Source: Taudactylus pleione | Lineage: Eukaryota > Chordata > Amphibia > Anura > Myobatrachidae | Length of the DNA: 64,000 nt | Direction of reading: 5' to 3' | Assembly (NCBI GenBank): GCA_031769625.1 | Contig: JAUIMM010000637.1 | Coordinates: 1,837,501-1,901,500, forward strand | Shown: piece by piece, positions 1 to 11,019 of the stretch | Layout: every line of letters starts with the position of its first letter | How positions within the stretch are numbered: position 1 is the first letter of the stretch | Program-made: the position numbers and the translations under genes | The notes under the pieces: generated by a model | The model's input: only the letters and a program-made list of their open reading frames with translations | Databases searched by the model: none | What the model was told of the DNA's origin: nothing

Positions 1-90
1 CAGCACTGGTGGTATAGATGCGGCTAATGTGTCACCGGTGGTACAGATGTGCCTAATATGGCACTGGTGGTACAGATGCAGCAATTGCCG
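1..90. repeat. 29-bp tandem repeat
   Basis: The motif ACTGGTGGTA recurs at 5, 34 and 63, a spacing of exactly 29 bases. About three copies are seen and the array probably continues left of the window. It runs directly into the 52-bp array on its right. Confidence 0.75.
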
Positions 91-600
91 CTGGTGAAAT
101 AATGTTGCTGGTACAGTCTGTGGAATTGATGCAGCTTAATAGCTGGAGAAATTGAGATGGCAGGTATGGCCTATTGAATTGATGCAGCAAGTTGCTGATA
201 GAATTGAAGTGGCTGGTATAACCTGTTGAATTGAAGCAGCAAGTAGTTGGTAGAATTAATGTGGCTGGTATGGCCTGTTGAACTGATGCAGCAGGGAGCT
301 TGTAGATTTGATGTGGCTGGTATAGACTGTTTAATTGATTCCGTAAGTAGCTGGTAGAATTGATATGGCTGGTATAGTCTGTTGAATTGATGCAGCAAGG
401 AGCTGGTTGAATTGATGTGGCTGGTATAGCCGGTTGAATTGATGCTGCAAGTAGCTGCTAGAATTGACGTGGCTGGTATAGCCTGAGGAATTGATGCAGC
501 AAATAGCTGGTAGAATTGATGTGGCTGGAATAGCCTGAGGAACTGATGCAGCAAATAGCTGGTAGAATTGATGTGGCCGGAATAGCCTGTTGAATTGATG
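91..600. repeat. 52-bp minisatellite, about ten copies
   Basis: The core GGCTGGTA or a close variant recurs at 159, 211, 263, 315, 367, 419, 471, 523 and 575, always 52 bases apart. Copies differ by scattered substitutions and by almost no indels. The repeat happens to be open on the minus strand (171-554) and encodes a 17-18 residue periodic peptide. That frame is a by-product of the array. Confidence 0.9.
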
Positions 601-750
601 TGATTGAATGCCGTGGAGCTGCTTGATTAGTCGTGGTGCGACTCTGAGAGCCGGAGGAAATGGTGCGGCCTGATGACCGAGGTGCGGCTACGAGAGCCGG
701 AGGATATGGTGCTGCCTAAGGACCGGGGTGCAGCGTGGTTAGCCGTGGTG
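601..750. repeat. 46-bp direct duplication
   Basis: GAGAGCCGGAGGA occurs at 646 and 692, with matching flanking sequence (GGTGCGGC / GGTGCTGC). This is a two-copy tandem duplication beside the 52-bp array. Confidence 0.6.
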
Positions 751-753
751 GGA

Positions 754-1021
754 TATCACTCTGAAGTGCTCGCGGTAGTGTATAGTCAACCACAAGCGCT
801 GCGTTCGCTTCCGATGGTACCCGATGTACCGATGGTTACATACACTTCCTGGAGATGGAGTGCGCAAGTGAGCGTCTGCATGCACAAAGTGATCGCATGC
901 CAAGACATAGTGGGTGTGCTTATGCCTTGCTGTGTGATCGCCTGCCTTGCTGGGTGTGTGCCAGATTTGTACACGCTGGGAGCGAGCGTACGTATCTAGC
1001 GAGTGGGTCTGAATCAGGCCC
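754..1021 (-). mobile_element. TIR miniature element fragment, family F
   Basis: The right end TCTGAATCAGGCCC is the terminal repeat shared by families A and B. The body (TGCGTTCGCTTCCGATGGT... CACTTCCTGGAGATG) is homologous to the reverse complement of 9895-9990. The left end is not recognisable, so this is a truncated copy on the opposite strand to the one at 9711. Confidence 0.65.
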
Positions 1022-1189
1022 AGAGTTCAGAAGCAGGAACCGGAACGGCACGTACAGAGACGCTCTAGCCGGTGAGGCCGTGAAGATGCCGCTGGATATT
1101 TAACAGATGAAGAACCAATCAAAGTAATGGAAGATCCTTCAGTGTTCCAGTAACACGTGATGTCGTCAGGGTATCTAGATCGCCTAGCA

Positions 1190-1990
1190 ACAAATGGTGC
1201 AGTACTCGTACAGCAGGCGGAAGTAGAAGGAGTAACCACCGAAGTGCTGAAAGGTAGCAAGTCGAGTTGGCGACTTGTAACATTGGATTAACCAGATGAA
1301 TTGAGAGAACTTGAGCTGGAGGGGAAGAAGAGCTTTTGATGGAAGCTCCAGAAACATATACAGCTTCCACAGCAGACCATTCACCATAACTGTGTTCACC
1401 ATAAAAAATACAGTCACATTTTTTGTAACCCAAATATTATGCTCTAGAACAATGCCGGATAGGTATCAGAGTACAATTGGTGATATGTTCCCACTTGAGA
1501 CAGCGCTCTTGTCACCTGAACTTGAAATTCAATGATAGCTGAAATAACAGTAGGTGGACGGTTTACATCCATTGGAATCCCGGCCATGGGAGGTGACTTC
1601 ATGTTCAGGATTAGGTAATGATATAAGAGGATTAGTCAGACTCATGGCGAGGAAAATGTCATCTGTGTATAATACAACTTTATGTTCAAAAGGGCCGATC
1701 CTTATTGTGGAAATATTCAGGTTGTCAAATGTTTTTGGAAGTGAAAAGCTCTGTCATAAGCACAAAAATTAGTGAGGACAATGGGCAACCCTGTCGCAGC
1801 CCACTGAATGTCTTGAAAGAGGAAAATTAAACCATTTGTCAAAACAGCTCATCAACACTCCCTACGTTATCTCTTAGAATGTTTACAAATACTTTACCCG
1901 CCTCTGATGTCTGCTAATTGTAGGAGTCCCTTCATATAATGGTTTATCCGTCACTGAACATAGCTCCTTCAGCACACATGGGTGGATACT
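1190..1990 (-). pseudogene. L1-like LINE reverse transcriptase fragment
   Basis: Read on the minus strand, 1740-1830 encodes a GLRQGCPLSSLIFVL-like stretch, the classic L1 RT block (QGCPLSPLLF). About 30 codons later comes LYTDDIFL, equivalent to the YADD catalytic box with A changed to T. Nearer 1200-1320 a stretch reading FSQFIWLIQCYKSPTRLATF resembles the L1 region after the palm (F-IW...PR-...L). Stops and frameshifts break the frame several times. Neither ORF1, the endonuclease nor a poly(A) tail can be seen. The piece at 1920-2010 (QDSIHPCVLKEL) resembles another LINE RT block and may be from the same or a second insertion. This is an old, dead fragment. Confidence 0.6.
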
Positions 1991-2216
1991 ATCTTGCCCA
2001 GGTGCAACTTAACCTTATTTAGTCATGAATGTACCTTCCTCCTGAGTAAGACCAATTATTGCAAAAACAAAAAAGACAATGTTGCAACACCAACCTCAGA
2101 AATCCCTTTGTGCTCAATTAAACTCAAAATAGCTGATCAAACTTTTATTGTGATATTTTTATTTGAATATCTCGATTTCTAGCTCAGGGGGGCGCTACCG
2201 CTGACAATCTATAGCA

Positions 2217-2400
2217 GGGGTGGGCAACCAGTCAAAGGCAAAGAGCCAAGAGACAAAAACTATCTGTGGTCAAGATGAAGAGCCGATCGCGTGCGAGCGC
2301 CTTTGGCGCACGTGCAAAAATGGGGCATGGCCTAGCTGTCATAAGGCCACACCCCATTTTTGTGCGCACGCCTTTGGTATGATATTCTCAGGAGCATGAC
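2217..2400. mobile_element. hAT-like element end
   Basis: CAGGGGTGGGCAACC at about 2217 is a typical hAT-superfamily terminal motif. It is followed by sequence containing an inverted pair around ATGGGGCATGGCC / GGCCACACCCCAT. I could not find the opposite end or an 8-bp target duplication, so the boundary on the right is unknown. Confidence 0.4.
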
Positions 2401-3161
2401 CTTGTGTCCCCCCCCCCGTTTTTAGTCATGCTGGCGGCAAGCCCAGCACATTGAAAATAGACAATTTACATAAACTTCCCGATTTTTCACTGTTGAAGTG
2501 AAAGAAAAAGCCAAAGCAATGTAGAAGACATTGAAATAGCCACGTTCACATAAAATACACAGAGTATAAATTTCTATGATTTAAGTCAAAAGTCATTGAA
2601 TTCCTTATAGCCTTCATGTCAAGGAAATTTTCAACTTGGATACCGGAGTTGTGGTTGCTACTTGTGTCAAATCCTTCAGTGACTCAAGAATGTAATTGGG
2701 CCTGGAGTTATCTGTTGGATTTTGGCTAATGCATCCAATGTGCCTCTGGTATAGGAGGGTAAAGATGTAACGAAATTCCGCAAATGTTTATCGATAAATG
2801 TACTTCAGTTGTCTGTGATGCTCTGTTGTGATAGGCAGACAGACTATCAATCTCCTGATGCCCCACCCACAAGATTTCTGAATGGACCCCTTGGATAACC
2901 CATCACAATGATTGGCTAATAACTCGTACAACTAATATCCATTCACAAATAAATTTTACATAAACACAACAACAAAATAAATTTTTTCTTGCTTACTTCA
3001 CATATACTTGTTCTATTTTACCAACATAGAAATAGATGGCTCTCAATGTTTACCTAGAATCTAAACTTGTTGTGCATGTTCTCTTTGTATGTCTGACATT
3101 TTGCAATTACTTCCTCTGTTACTTATATACATATTCTGCTGTGCTAAAAATATAAACCTGT
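2401..3161. other. Unassigned intronic sequence
   Basis: AT-rich sequence with no recognisable coding frame, repeat array or element end. It begins with a C-rich run near 2409. Part may belong to the hAT-like element that starts at 2217. It lies in the presumed intron following CFAP99 exon 3 on the minus strand. Confidence 0.3.
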
Positions 3162-3701
3162 GGGCCTGATTCAGACCCACTCGCGAGCGGCTGTCCGCTC
3201 GCAAGTGGGTCGATGTTCTGCACTGAGCATGCGCACGACGGAGGGAGCTCCGTCGTGCGCATGCGCCAGACGCGACGAGCGAAGGACTTTCCTTCGCTCG
3301 TTGTGTCTGATCAAAGGGGTCGTGCTGTCGATGTTGATTGACAGCACGCCCCCTTTGGTGGGCGTGCCGGGGGCGTGCCTCCCTGACGGGGGCATTCCTA
3401 AGGGAACGCCTACCGTCAGAAGCCGGCCCACTGACATCACTAGTGATGTCAGTGGGAGTGATTTTGGCTCTGATAGAGCCAAAATCACTCCGGGCCTTGC
3501 GGTTGAAAACCTCAACCGCAGGCTCCGGCTCGCAGTGGCGATGGTCAAGACCATCGCGGCCATCAAACTGCACGCTCGTATAGGCTGTGGGTGGTGACCC
3601 ACAGCTATACGAGCGTCCAGGAGGACGCTCCATAGTTATGGAGGACGGCCCTCATTCAGAGCGTGCGCTCTGCTCAGAGCATACGGCTCTGAATGAGGGC
3701 C
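3162..3701 (+). mobile_element. Hairpin-train miniature element, family A copy 1
   Basis: Terminal repeats are GGGCCTGATTCAG and its imperfect inverse CTGAATGAGGGCC. The flanking target duplication is TGT. The interior is a chain of adjacent hairpins: 3174-3211 (GACCCACTCGC arms), about 3220-3262 (GCATGCGCACGACGGAG arms), 3267-3309, 3312-3356 (AAAGGGG / CCCCCTTT), 3383-3420, 3425-3455 (CCCACTGACATCAC arms), 3456-3492 (GTGATTTTGGCTCT arms), about 3492-3535, then GATGGTC / GACCATC, and 3570-3616 (CGCTCGTATA arms). No protein is encoded. It sits about 110 bases from CFAP99 exon 3. It is nearly identical to the copies at 14795 and 18079. Confidence 0.9.
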
Positions 3702-3810
3702 TGTGTTTTTAAACTTTATAAAAGCCTTGGTGCTGAGAAGTCTTTTTAATGTAATTGTCCAAGGATGTTTGCCTTCCTTCACTGTAACATTTGAAAACCA
3801 TGATACCTAC

Positions 3811-3955
3811 CAACATACAAATAGTGCTCTGACAACAAAGAATGTTTCCCGTCCCGGGCATAGAAAGCGCGGACAACGATGTTCAAAACATCCTTATATT
3901 CAACACATCCAGAAAGGACGTCAAGAACGAATTGTTCTTCTGCATCATTAAGTGT
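3811..3955 (-). CDS. CFAP99: CFAP99 exon 3 (second coding exon), probable
   Basis: On the minus strand a pyrimidine-rich acceptor (TTTATTTTCTTTTAG, ending at 3956) is followed by 48 open codons and one extra base, then the donor GTAGGT (3810-3805). The exon reads TLNDAEEQFVLDVLSGCVEY and on to VVRAFYARDG and LLSEHYLYV. It enters in phase 0, exactly matching the phase-0 end of the exon at 15489-15615. From memory of the family, this fits the N-terminal helical region of CFAP99, a cilium/flagellum axoneme protein assigned to the central apparatus in algae. The unbroken frame, correct splice signals and lack of repeat homology argue for a real host exon. The gene name rests on recollection plus synteny. 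The next exon (taking phase 1) was not found in 1-3810. Confidence 0.7.
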
Positions 3956-4394
3956 CTAAAAGAAAATAAAAATTAGAACATAGGTTTAAAGAAAAAAACT
4001 CATAAAAAATGTGTATGAACAAATAGCATAGATTGAATTCTTTTTATCGTTGTTTTTGTTGAGTCTACAGTACTGGAGAAGCATACCCCTGCTGGCACCG
4101 GTACCCACTCACGATCACCATGGAGTGTGAGTGTAAATTGGTCATAGAGCTCATGGGATGACTGTAGTAGCTTGGTGGCAGATTGTTCACTTTATAGACA
4201 CACTCATTGGAATGTCTGGTTTCCTCCACTCAGATCATATCGTCTCACGAGAAGAGAATATTTCTCTTGTGCTGCCCCTCTGCTCTAGAACTCACTCCCT
4301 CACTCTGTCATACCCTCAGCCAGTCTGTACACCTTCTATAGAAGTCACCTTATTGAATTACTGCGGCTGTGGGAGAAACGCAGCGCCGTGGGGT
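3956..4394. other. Intronic sequence, nothing recognised
   Basis: Intron between the two CFAP99 coding exons, on the acceptor side. The only notable element is the polypyrimidine tract (minus strand) next to 3956. No array or element end is seen. Confidence 0.4.
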
Positions 4395-4870
4395 ATTTTC
4401 ATTTTCACGGCCACAATTGGATATGCCCCTATGGGGCATAAAATTAACTAGGGCACTACTATTGGTAACAAAGCTAACTAAGCGCTACTATGGGACATAA
4501 AATAAACTAGGGCCCTACTATTGGTAACAAAACTAACTAAGCGCTACTATGGGACATAAAATAAACTAGGGCACTACTATTGGTAACAAAACTAACTAAG
4601 CGCTACTGTGGTACATAAAGTAAACTAAGGTACTACTATGGGACATAACATTAACTTGGACACTACTCATAAAATTAATTAGGGCACTACCATGAGGCTT
4701 AATATGAACTAGGGCACTACTATGAGCCATAAAATTAACTAGGGAACTACTATGGAGCATAAAATGAATTACGGCACTACTATGGAGCATAAAATGAACT
4801 AGGGAACTATTATGGAGCATAAAATGAACTAGGGCACTACTATGGTGCATAAAATGAACTAGGGAATTAC
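4395..4870. repeat. 30-bp minisatellite with 59-60-bp dimers
   Basis: The unit is CATAAAATGAACTAGGG-ACTACTATG. The left part (about 4430-4620) repeats as 59-60-base dimers, in which one monomer reads TTGGTAACAAAACTAACTAAG. The right part (4640-4870) repeats as 30-base monomers. Because 30 is a multiple of three, a spurious minus-strand frame with a 10-residue repeat is open across 4596-4850. Confidence 0.85.
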
Positions 4871-5424
4871 TACGGCTTTATGTAAGTGCTATATTTAATG
4901 CTGTTTTGTGTGAGTTGGACATTAGGTCTTCCTACTCTTGGAGAGGGAGATTTCTGTTTAGCTATAGCTGGAAAGGCTAGGATTTATTTTTATGATTTTG
5001 TTTATTTTGGTGCACAAATAAAACTATAGCTGCGGATAGATGTACCAAGGCCAGGACTGGTGTGATACTGATTGGCTGCTGCATGTAGAGTCTGGTACTG
5101 CGGAGATCTCCGGGAACATAGTAATTTCCTGGTCATTTTCGCAGCGCCATCAGAGAGGTAAGTATAAATATGTATGTTTGAATATTACATCATTTTTTTC
5201 TTGACCACTTCTTCATTCTTAAGCCACATATGTACATATATATATATATTCATCCATAGGCGGCTGCCATGGGGCCTGGCGGTAGTTGAGGGAGCACCAA
5301 TACTTGCCCATTCATCATTACACTCTGCAATTCCTCAAACCTTTTATCCTATGGGAGCTGGTGTTGGTTAGTTATTCTCTCTCCTAAGGTGCTTCTTTAC
5401 TGTCAGAAGGGTTTATATGCCACT
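4871..5424. other. Intronic sequence, nothing recognised
   Basis: No coding frame or element end is recognised. A short (TA)n tract lies near 5235-5250. Confidence 0.35.
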
Positions 5425-5840
5425 GGGATGGGCACGGGATGCTGGTGCTCTGGATCCCACCCAGGTTACAATACCGACGCCTCCAGGTAAGTAACCCTAA
5501 CCTAACACCCTACCCCTAACCCTCCCTCCCACAGCCTAAACCTAACTTCCCCCCTAGTGCCTAAACATAACCCTCCCTCCCTGCAGCCTAAATTTAACCT
5601 CCGCCCCCACAGCCTAAACCTAACCTCCCACTAGTGCCTAACCCTAACCTCCCACTATTGCGTAACCCTAACCCCTAACCCTCCCCCTAACTCCAGTACT
5701 TGCCTTTAGGAGTCTGGCGGTCAGGATGCAGATTCCGCTATTCTGATAAGTTTCTGCATTCCGGTGTCGGATAAGTGTCTGGATTCCGGCGTCAGCATTT
5801 TGAACGCTGGAATTCCTGCTGTCAGGATTGTAATGGCATC
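5425..5840. mobile_element. TIR element with telomere-like CCTAAC core, family T
   Basis: The flanks GGGATGCTGG...CTGGATCCC and CAGGATTGTAATGGCATCCC are roughly inverted. The core (5490-5695) is a degenerate array of CCTAACCCTAACC interspersed with CCTCCC and TAGTGC. The same design occurs at 19490, 42090, 16151 and 40737. No protein frame is present. Boundaries are approximate and no target duplication was identified. Confidence 0.55.
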
Positions 5841-7136
5841 CCATGCCACTCTAGAGCTGGTAAATTATATACTGAGTGTTCAGACAGTTATAAGGTATGC
5901 CTCATGTTTGAATCTAACATTACTTACACCTGACCTTTAAAAAAGCGTGTCCATAGTGCAGGAGTGTACCCTCTTACTGCGTGCCTGACATTCCACATAA
6001 ACATAGAGTGATTGAGAACCGGCAGCGCACTGTAATCACCTACACACATCAGATCCGTCACAGTACCTGACAAAAGGGCTGATAACATGGATTAAACATC
6101 TGCTATTATACAAAGAAATATTTGGTGCTCCTGAGACAGTGGATGATTCAGATGTTAGTCAGGGTTTCAATTATAATTCTGGATTTGCAGGTGACAGAAT
6201 TATGATTCCAAATTATATCTATTTGACATTATAATACCAGATCTCCATCTCTGAGACTCTCTGTAAGTCAGACTAGCGCGCAGGCTTCAAGTGCACAATT
6301 AAATGAGTCATTACGAATGTCACTCTAGCGCTGGCAGACATGCAAAAGCTGCCATAAAATGATTTATATCTCTCTCAGGAGCAATTAGACTATTCAGCCT
6401 GCTCTGGTGGTGTTCTCCTGCTGAAAAGTAGGATGCATTGTGCTCATAGACCAGAATGCTCTCAGAAGGAAGAGAAACAGGTACTTGTCTGTAAATACAA
6501 GCCGGCTAGATTGGCGTTAAATGCTCTGATGTACACGTGTGTCCAGGCATGGACACTAATTGGTCAATTCAGCAAGAACATTCTTACAATTCTGCACATA
6601 CCAACAAAGCAACCTGATGCACTCAGGGTGTCATCCCTACATCAAAAGCCTTCAGTTCCACATACACTCATCCTATCACTACATTACAGTATAATGTTAA
6701 CCACACACAAACAAGGAAAAAGGTGCCTTAAAAATAAGGAGCAGTTTTTGCAAGTCCTGAAACTGAGCCCAGCAGCTTTGGGTCTTCTATAAGATATGTG
6801 GGGTCAGGACTGTTGTCCTATTCCCCCTCCCTGTGATCGCAGATGCTCAGGCCTGTTCGGGAGTCACCATGAAGCTTTGTAAATCAGGAGTACTATCTGA
6901 TAACGTTACAGCAAGGCATCAGTACTAGAAAGCTTTCTAAATAGAGTAACACAGGCTAGGCTAGGGCTCCCGCTGTCACCAGGAAAGACCAAGGAGAACT
7001 AGAAGACAGACATGGAAGAGAAAGGAGATAGACAGTGATGGGGACAAACAGGATGGACAGAGACCAGCAGGGCTACTTGCTGAAGGGAGGAAGCCCATTT
7101 CTCCTGAGAAAACAGCCTCTTTCGCTTCTCCCTATC
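5841..7136. other. Intronic sequence, nothing recognised
   Basis: Mixed-composition sequence without a supported gene, array or element end. A 119-codon open frame at 6433-6792 has no motif, no splice or start context and no resemblance I can name. Confidence 0.35.
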
Positions 7137-7144
7137 ACCTAGAC

Positions 7145-7348
7145 CAGTGGATCTCAAACTCGTTGCTCAGGACCCCATACAGTTCACATTTTTCAGGTCA
7201 CCCAGCAGGTGCACAGGAGTATTCATTACAAGCTGACACATTTTAAAAGATCCACAGGTGCAGCTAATTATTTCACTTGTGATTCTGTGAGGAGACTTGG
7301 AAGACATGCACTGTTTGGGGTCCAGAGGACCGAGATTGAGAACCCGTG
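7145..7348. mobile_element. hAT miniature element with 8-bp target duplication
   Basis: The ends CAGTGGATCTCAAACTCG and CGAGATTGAGAACCCGTG form inverted repeats. The element is flanked by a perfect 8-base duplication ACCTAGAC (7137-7144 and 7349-7356), diagnostic of hAT transposition. It is 204 bases long and non-coding, so it depends on a transposase encoded elsewhere. Confidence 0.9.
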
Positions 7349-7454
7349 ACCTAGACGAAGATAGGTATAACCGGGTTTCTGTAGGGAAGCCTATTTAATA
7401 AGGATTGTGGTGGTACATGTTCCAACGTATTCCTCTTATCACTATCGCTTCCAG

Positions 7455-7774
7455 GGCCTGATTTATTACGGATCGCTATTGCTAAAGCGTACGCAGATGG
7501 CAGATTGTTGCGTACTGCACAAGCGTATGCATCACAGTACGCGTACGCGAAGGCACCACTGTGATCACACTGTGATCATGGAGACCACGCAGAACCATCA
7601 CAGAGTGATTGACAGGCAGCGAGCATTTGGAGGTGGTGGTAGTGGGAGGCAGAGGGCATCTCTATACTGACAGTGCGACGGCATTGCGTTTGTAATCATT
7701 AGCATATTTTCGCAGCAGACCTGCGTGTGATTACTTAGCTGTGATCGCAATAGCGATCCTTGATGAATTAGGCC
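7455..7774. mobile_element. TIR miniature element, GGGCCTGATTTA type
   Basis: It starts GGGCCTGATTTATTACGGATCGC and ends GCGATCCTTGATGAATTAGGCCC, so the first and last 20 or so bases are inverted repeats. The interior has short hairpins around TGTGATCACA. It resembles family F and the fragments near 12690-12885 and 17760-17880 (TTAGCA-ATTTTCGCAG shared block). Confidence 0.65.
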
Positions 7775-8039
7775 CCCAGTCCTCAGGAAAAGCCAGGTCA
7801 CATATGTGGAAATGCCACTGCCAAACGAAGTGATAATGGTACTCTTACCGCTGCCAGCCAGTATCACCATAGTGATGACAGCTATGGTCATTTATTGCTA
7901 TATTGGGGCACAACAACATTTCTGCAATAAGCGGTGAGAGAAAATCTCAGTTACTGAGTGCTTAGTAAAGAGAGCCCCAAGGAACGGGAAGGTGAGGATA
8001 AGCTTTAGGGGGACTGGCAAGAGGAAAGAAGACTTTTCA

Positions 8040-8285
8040 GGCAGGTGCTGGCTCTCACGTGTCGTCAGTGGCATCGTCCGTTTGACCTGTATGCAGGTCC
8101 GATGGGCGATATCGCCAGCGGGAGCCATGCTCCTAAATGCAGCATGGCCCCCTCTGTCGCACCATTGCTCCCCGGCATAGGCAAGTGTGTACGCACTTGC
8201 CGATGCCGGCACCCCGCCGGCTCCCGGCGCTAACGAGGTTGGTACACAGTAGACATCGTCTAGTCTAGTTTGTACCGGCCTTTAG
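8040..8285. mobile_element. TIR miniature element fragment, family C-like
   Basis: The right end GTTTGTACCGGCCTTTAG resembles the GTGTGTACCCAGCTTTAG end of family C. Small hairpins include GCAAGTGTGTACGCACTTGC. The left boundary is unclear. Confidence 0.35.
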
Positions 8286-8765
8286 TAATTGTAAGAATGT
8301 CAGGATGTCAAATACACTCCTAGAACAAAACTAAATAATAAGATAGGAGAAACCCATCCCCAAAATTAAAACCAGTGGAGGTGCTAATGTTGCATACTTA
8401 TAAATAACATACTGTACATTAATTGAATATCCACATGAGGGATAATCACCCACACTTATTGGACATAAGAGTAAAATAATCATCTTGCATGCATTATATT
8501 TTGAAGCACTTTTATGAACGAGTGATACAGTGTCCTCTATCAACTGGGCTTTAGCATATTATCGCAGTCATTGTCAGAATTCTGGTTCACCCTACATATT
8601 AGTGGGGCGATCATGTGATAGAGTCGCTGACTACCCGAACTAATAGATGCTAGTTTTATGTTTGGAGAGTACTAAAGCTGATGTATTTAGCTGGCCATGC
8701 GGAGACAATTTACTTGTAAGGGGAACAAAATCCTACACTGATTAGAGGCCAACTTTATGGACACT
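8286..8765. other. Intronic sequence, nothing recognised
   Basis: AT-rich DNA without a supported gene or element end. Confidence 0.3.
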
Positions 8766-9371
8766 GGGCCTGATTCAGAGCCAGACGCTATTTGTGCTTG
8801 CTCGTTCAGAAAAAGGGGCCGGCTATTTAAATTGAGCGCTCACTCTTTGCGGTCTGTTGACGCCTCTATGTCTGAGCGAGCGAACGAAACATGCGCTCGC
8901 TTGCTCGCTATTTTGTAAAGACGCCCCCTGGCCACTCGCATCCTACATCATCTCCGCTATTTATTTGATTAAGCGAGTACATCGAAAGGCGTCTGAACTG
9001 CTCGCAGTGCTTGTGGTAGGATTTTCCTACCGGAATCATGTGAACAGTTCAGGCTAAGAGACAATCAAGTGACGTGGCCGATGACGCTGCTTTGTTAATT
9101 ATGCACACCCTTAAAACGCCCGTTTTGACCGTTTGGCACGCCTGCGTTCTGATCTCCACTCCCCGTTTTCAAGCACCTTCCCCTGTTACCACCCACAAAC
9201 GCCTCATCCTGTCACTCAAAATAGCAGGCACTCGCTATTTTGCGAGCGCTCGAATTCTGACCCCACTGACTGGTTGGTGCATGCGCATTACGACCCATAC
9301 GCATGCGCAGTTGTGCGACCATCGCTCGGAGCGAACGAGCGGCCGCTTACGAGCGGCTCTGAATCAGGCCC
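8766..9371 (+). mobile_element. TIR miniature element, family B copy 1
   Basis: The ends GGGCCTGATTCAGAGCC and GGCTCTGAATCAGGCCC are perfect inverted repeats. The flanking triplets are ACT and ACA, a probable 3-bp duplication with one change. The body is about 606 bases and matches the copies at 28615, 43941 and 46388 (shared block CGCCCGTTTTGACC, then CTCCACTCCCCGTTTTCAAG). The ends are the same as family A but the interior differs and is not an obvious hairpin train. Confidence 0.85.
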
Positions 9372-9710
9372 ACAATTTGCATGTATTCCCAAAAGGAGAG
9401 AGGACACACTACATAAGCAATTTAATGCCATTATTATATAGTGCAATAAAAGTTAAATGTTAACTAAGTAACAAAACTGTGTCCTGCTTTTTAACACTTT
9501 TTTTGCACTTTTTATTATTTAGGAGACAGGCATGAGTGTGGGGCAAGGCAAAACAAATGGGGGTATGCAATTGGCAAAAGATAATTCATAGAGCCCCCCA
9601 AAAGTAAGAAAACACAAACGAGAAGAAATTTGCTCCTGCGAGGGTCGCAAATTAATGCAGGAAAAATACTGGATATTTCTGCATGTAGCGAACAAGTACT
9701 GGGCAACTAA

Positions 9711-9990
9711 GGGCCTGATTCAGACACGTTCGCTATCTGCGTACGCTCGCTGGATGGGTATGCAAATTTGTCAAAGTGACGCCACGGGAAGCGATTGCTC
9801 GCCAAGGCATATGCACGCCCACCATGTCTTAACGAGCGGCCACTTTGTGTGTGCGTACGCCCAATCGCACAGGCAGAGCCACCCACCAGCACACGTCATC
9901 TCCAGGAAGTGTATTAAAACATTGGTACATCGAGCACCATCGGATGTGAACGCAGGGCTTGAGGTAGCTTTACCCTACCGCAAGCATTGC
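9711..9990 (+). mobile_element. TIR miniature element, family F copy 2 (right-truncated)
   Basis: It begins GGGCCTGATTCAGACACG after a TAA flank. Its interior is the reverse complement of 754-1021. The right terminal repeat is missing, and homology fades near GCATTGCG at 9990. Confidence 0.6.
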
Positions 9991-10089
9991 GAAGAAATCA
10001 GTGTAAAAAAATAGGTAAGTGACCAGTGGCAAACGCAGGATTTTGAATGGGGGGTTTCCAAATAATTGGTTACAGAACCAATGACAAAT

Positions 10090-10870
10090 GTCTAACCAGA
10101 ATAAGCCTGTACACATATAGCCCCCTTCCCTGCTCCATCTGTACACACACAGCCCCCTTCCCTGCTCCATCTGTACACACACAGCCCCCTTCCCTGCTCC
10201 ATCTGTACACACAGCCCCCTTTCCTCCTCCATCTGTTCAAACACCAGTCCCCTTCCCTCCTCCATCTGTGCACATACAGCCCCCTCCACTCCTCCACACA
10301 GCCCCCTTCCCTCCACCACACAGCCCCTCCCCTCCTCCACACACTACCCTTCCCTCCTCTATCTGTGCACATTCTCCTTCCCTCCACCACACAGCCCCCT
10401 TTCTTCCTCCACACAGCCCCCTTTCCTCCTCCACACAGCCCCCTTTCCTCCACCACACAGCCCCCTTTCCTCCTCCACACAGCCCCCTTTCCTCCTCCAC
10501 ACAGCCATCTTCCCTCCTCCACACAGTCCCCTTCCCTCCTCCACACAGCCCCCTTTCCTCCACCACACAGCCCCCTTTCCTCCTCCACACAGCCCCCTTT
10601 CCTCCTCCACACAGTCCCCTTTCCTCCTCCACACAAACCCCTTTCCTCCTCCACACAGCCCCCTTTAGTCCTCCACACAGTCACCTTTCCTCCTCCACAC
10701 AGACCCCTTTCCTCCTCCACACAGACCCCTTTCCTCCTCCACACAGTCCCCTTCCCTCCTCCACACAGCCCCCTTTCCTCCACCACACAGCCCCCTTTCC
10801 TCCTCCACACAGCCCCCTTTCCTCCTCCACACAGTCCCCTTCCCTCCTCCACACAGCCCCCTTACCTCCT
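10090..10870. repeat. Pyrimidine-rich minisatellite, 32-33-bp then 22-bp unit
   Basis: About 10110-10280 repeats a 32-33-base unit (CTGTACACACACAGCCCCC...). About 10385-10870 repeats a 22-base unit (CAGCCCCCTTTCCTCCTCCACA, shown here only as a description of the array) roughly twenty times. The unit lacks stop codons in several frames, so all three plus frames and minus frames stay open. The resulting 308- and 260-codon frames are artefacts. The strong pyrimidine/purine strand bias could form triplex DNA. Confidence 0.95.
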
Positions 10871-10947
10871 CGTTGTGAACATTCGCCTGATCGCCTGCAG
10901 CGCTGAGCCGTGCTCCCTCTCCATCTGGGTTCCCGGTGAACAATGCT

Positions 10948-11019
10948 GGTCGCGCGGACTGACAGCCAATTAGGGGCGGCCACGTGGCCGCCCCTGATTG
11001 GCTGCCGGTCCGCGAGCCG
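10948..11019. repeat. About 70-bp GC-rich palindrome
   Basis: The arms GGACTGACAGCCAATTAGGG and CCCCTGATTGGCTGCCGGTCC are inverted around the centre GGCCAC/GTGGCC at 10983/10984. It contains an inverted CCAAT motif on each arm. It may be the core of a TIR element, but the ends are not defined. Confidence 0.6.

Noticed and set aside
171..554. 127-codon minus-strand frame with repeats
   Set aside because: It is explained by the 52-bp minisatellite, and the peptide is a direct image of the array.
3061..3633. 190-codon and other overlapping frames in the GC-rich elements (also at 14804-15281, 18084-18561, 34143-34406)
   Set aside because: These lie inside family A hairpin-train elements. Frames are open on both strands because the sequence is palindromic and GC-rich, and they are not conserved in frame between copies.
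4596..4850. 84-codon minus-strand frame with a His-Ser-Ser repeat
   Set aside because: It is an artefact of a 30-bp tandem repeat.
10047..10973. Open frames of 308 and 260 codons on opposite strands
   Set aside because: They are low-complexity translations of a 22-bp and 32-33-bp pyrimidine-rich minisatellite. Several frames are open at once, and there is no domain or splice context.
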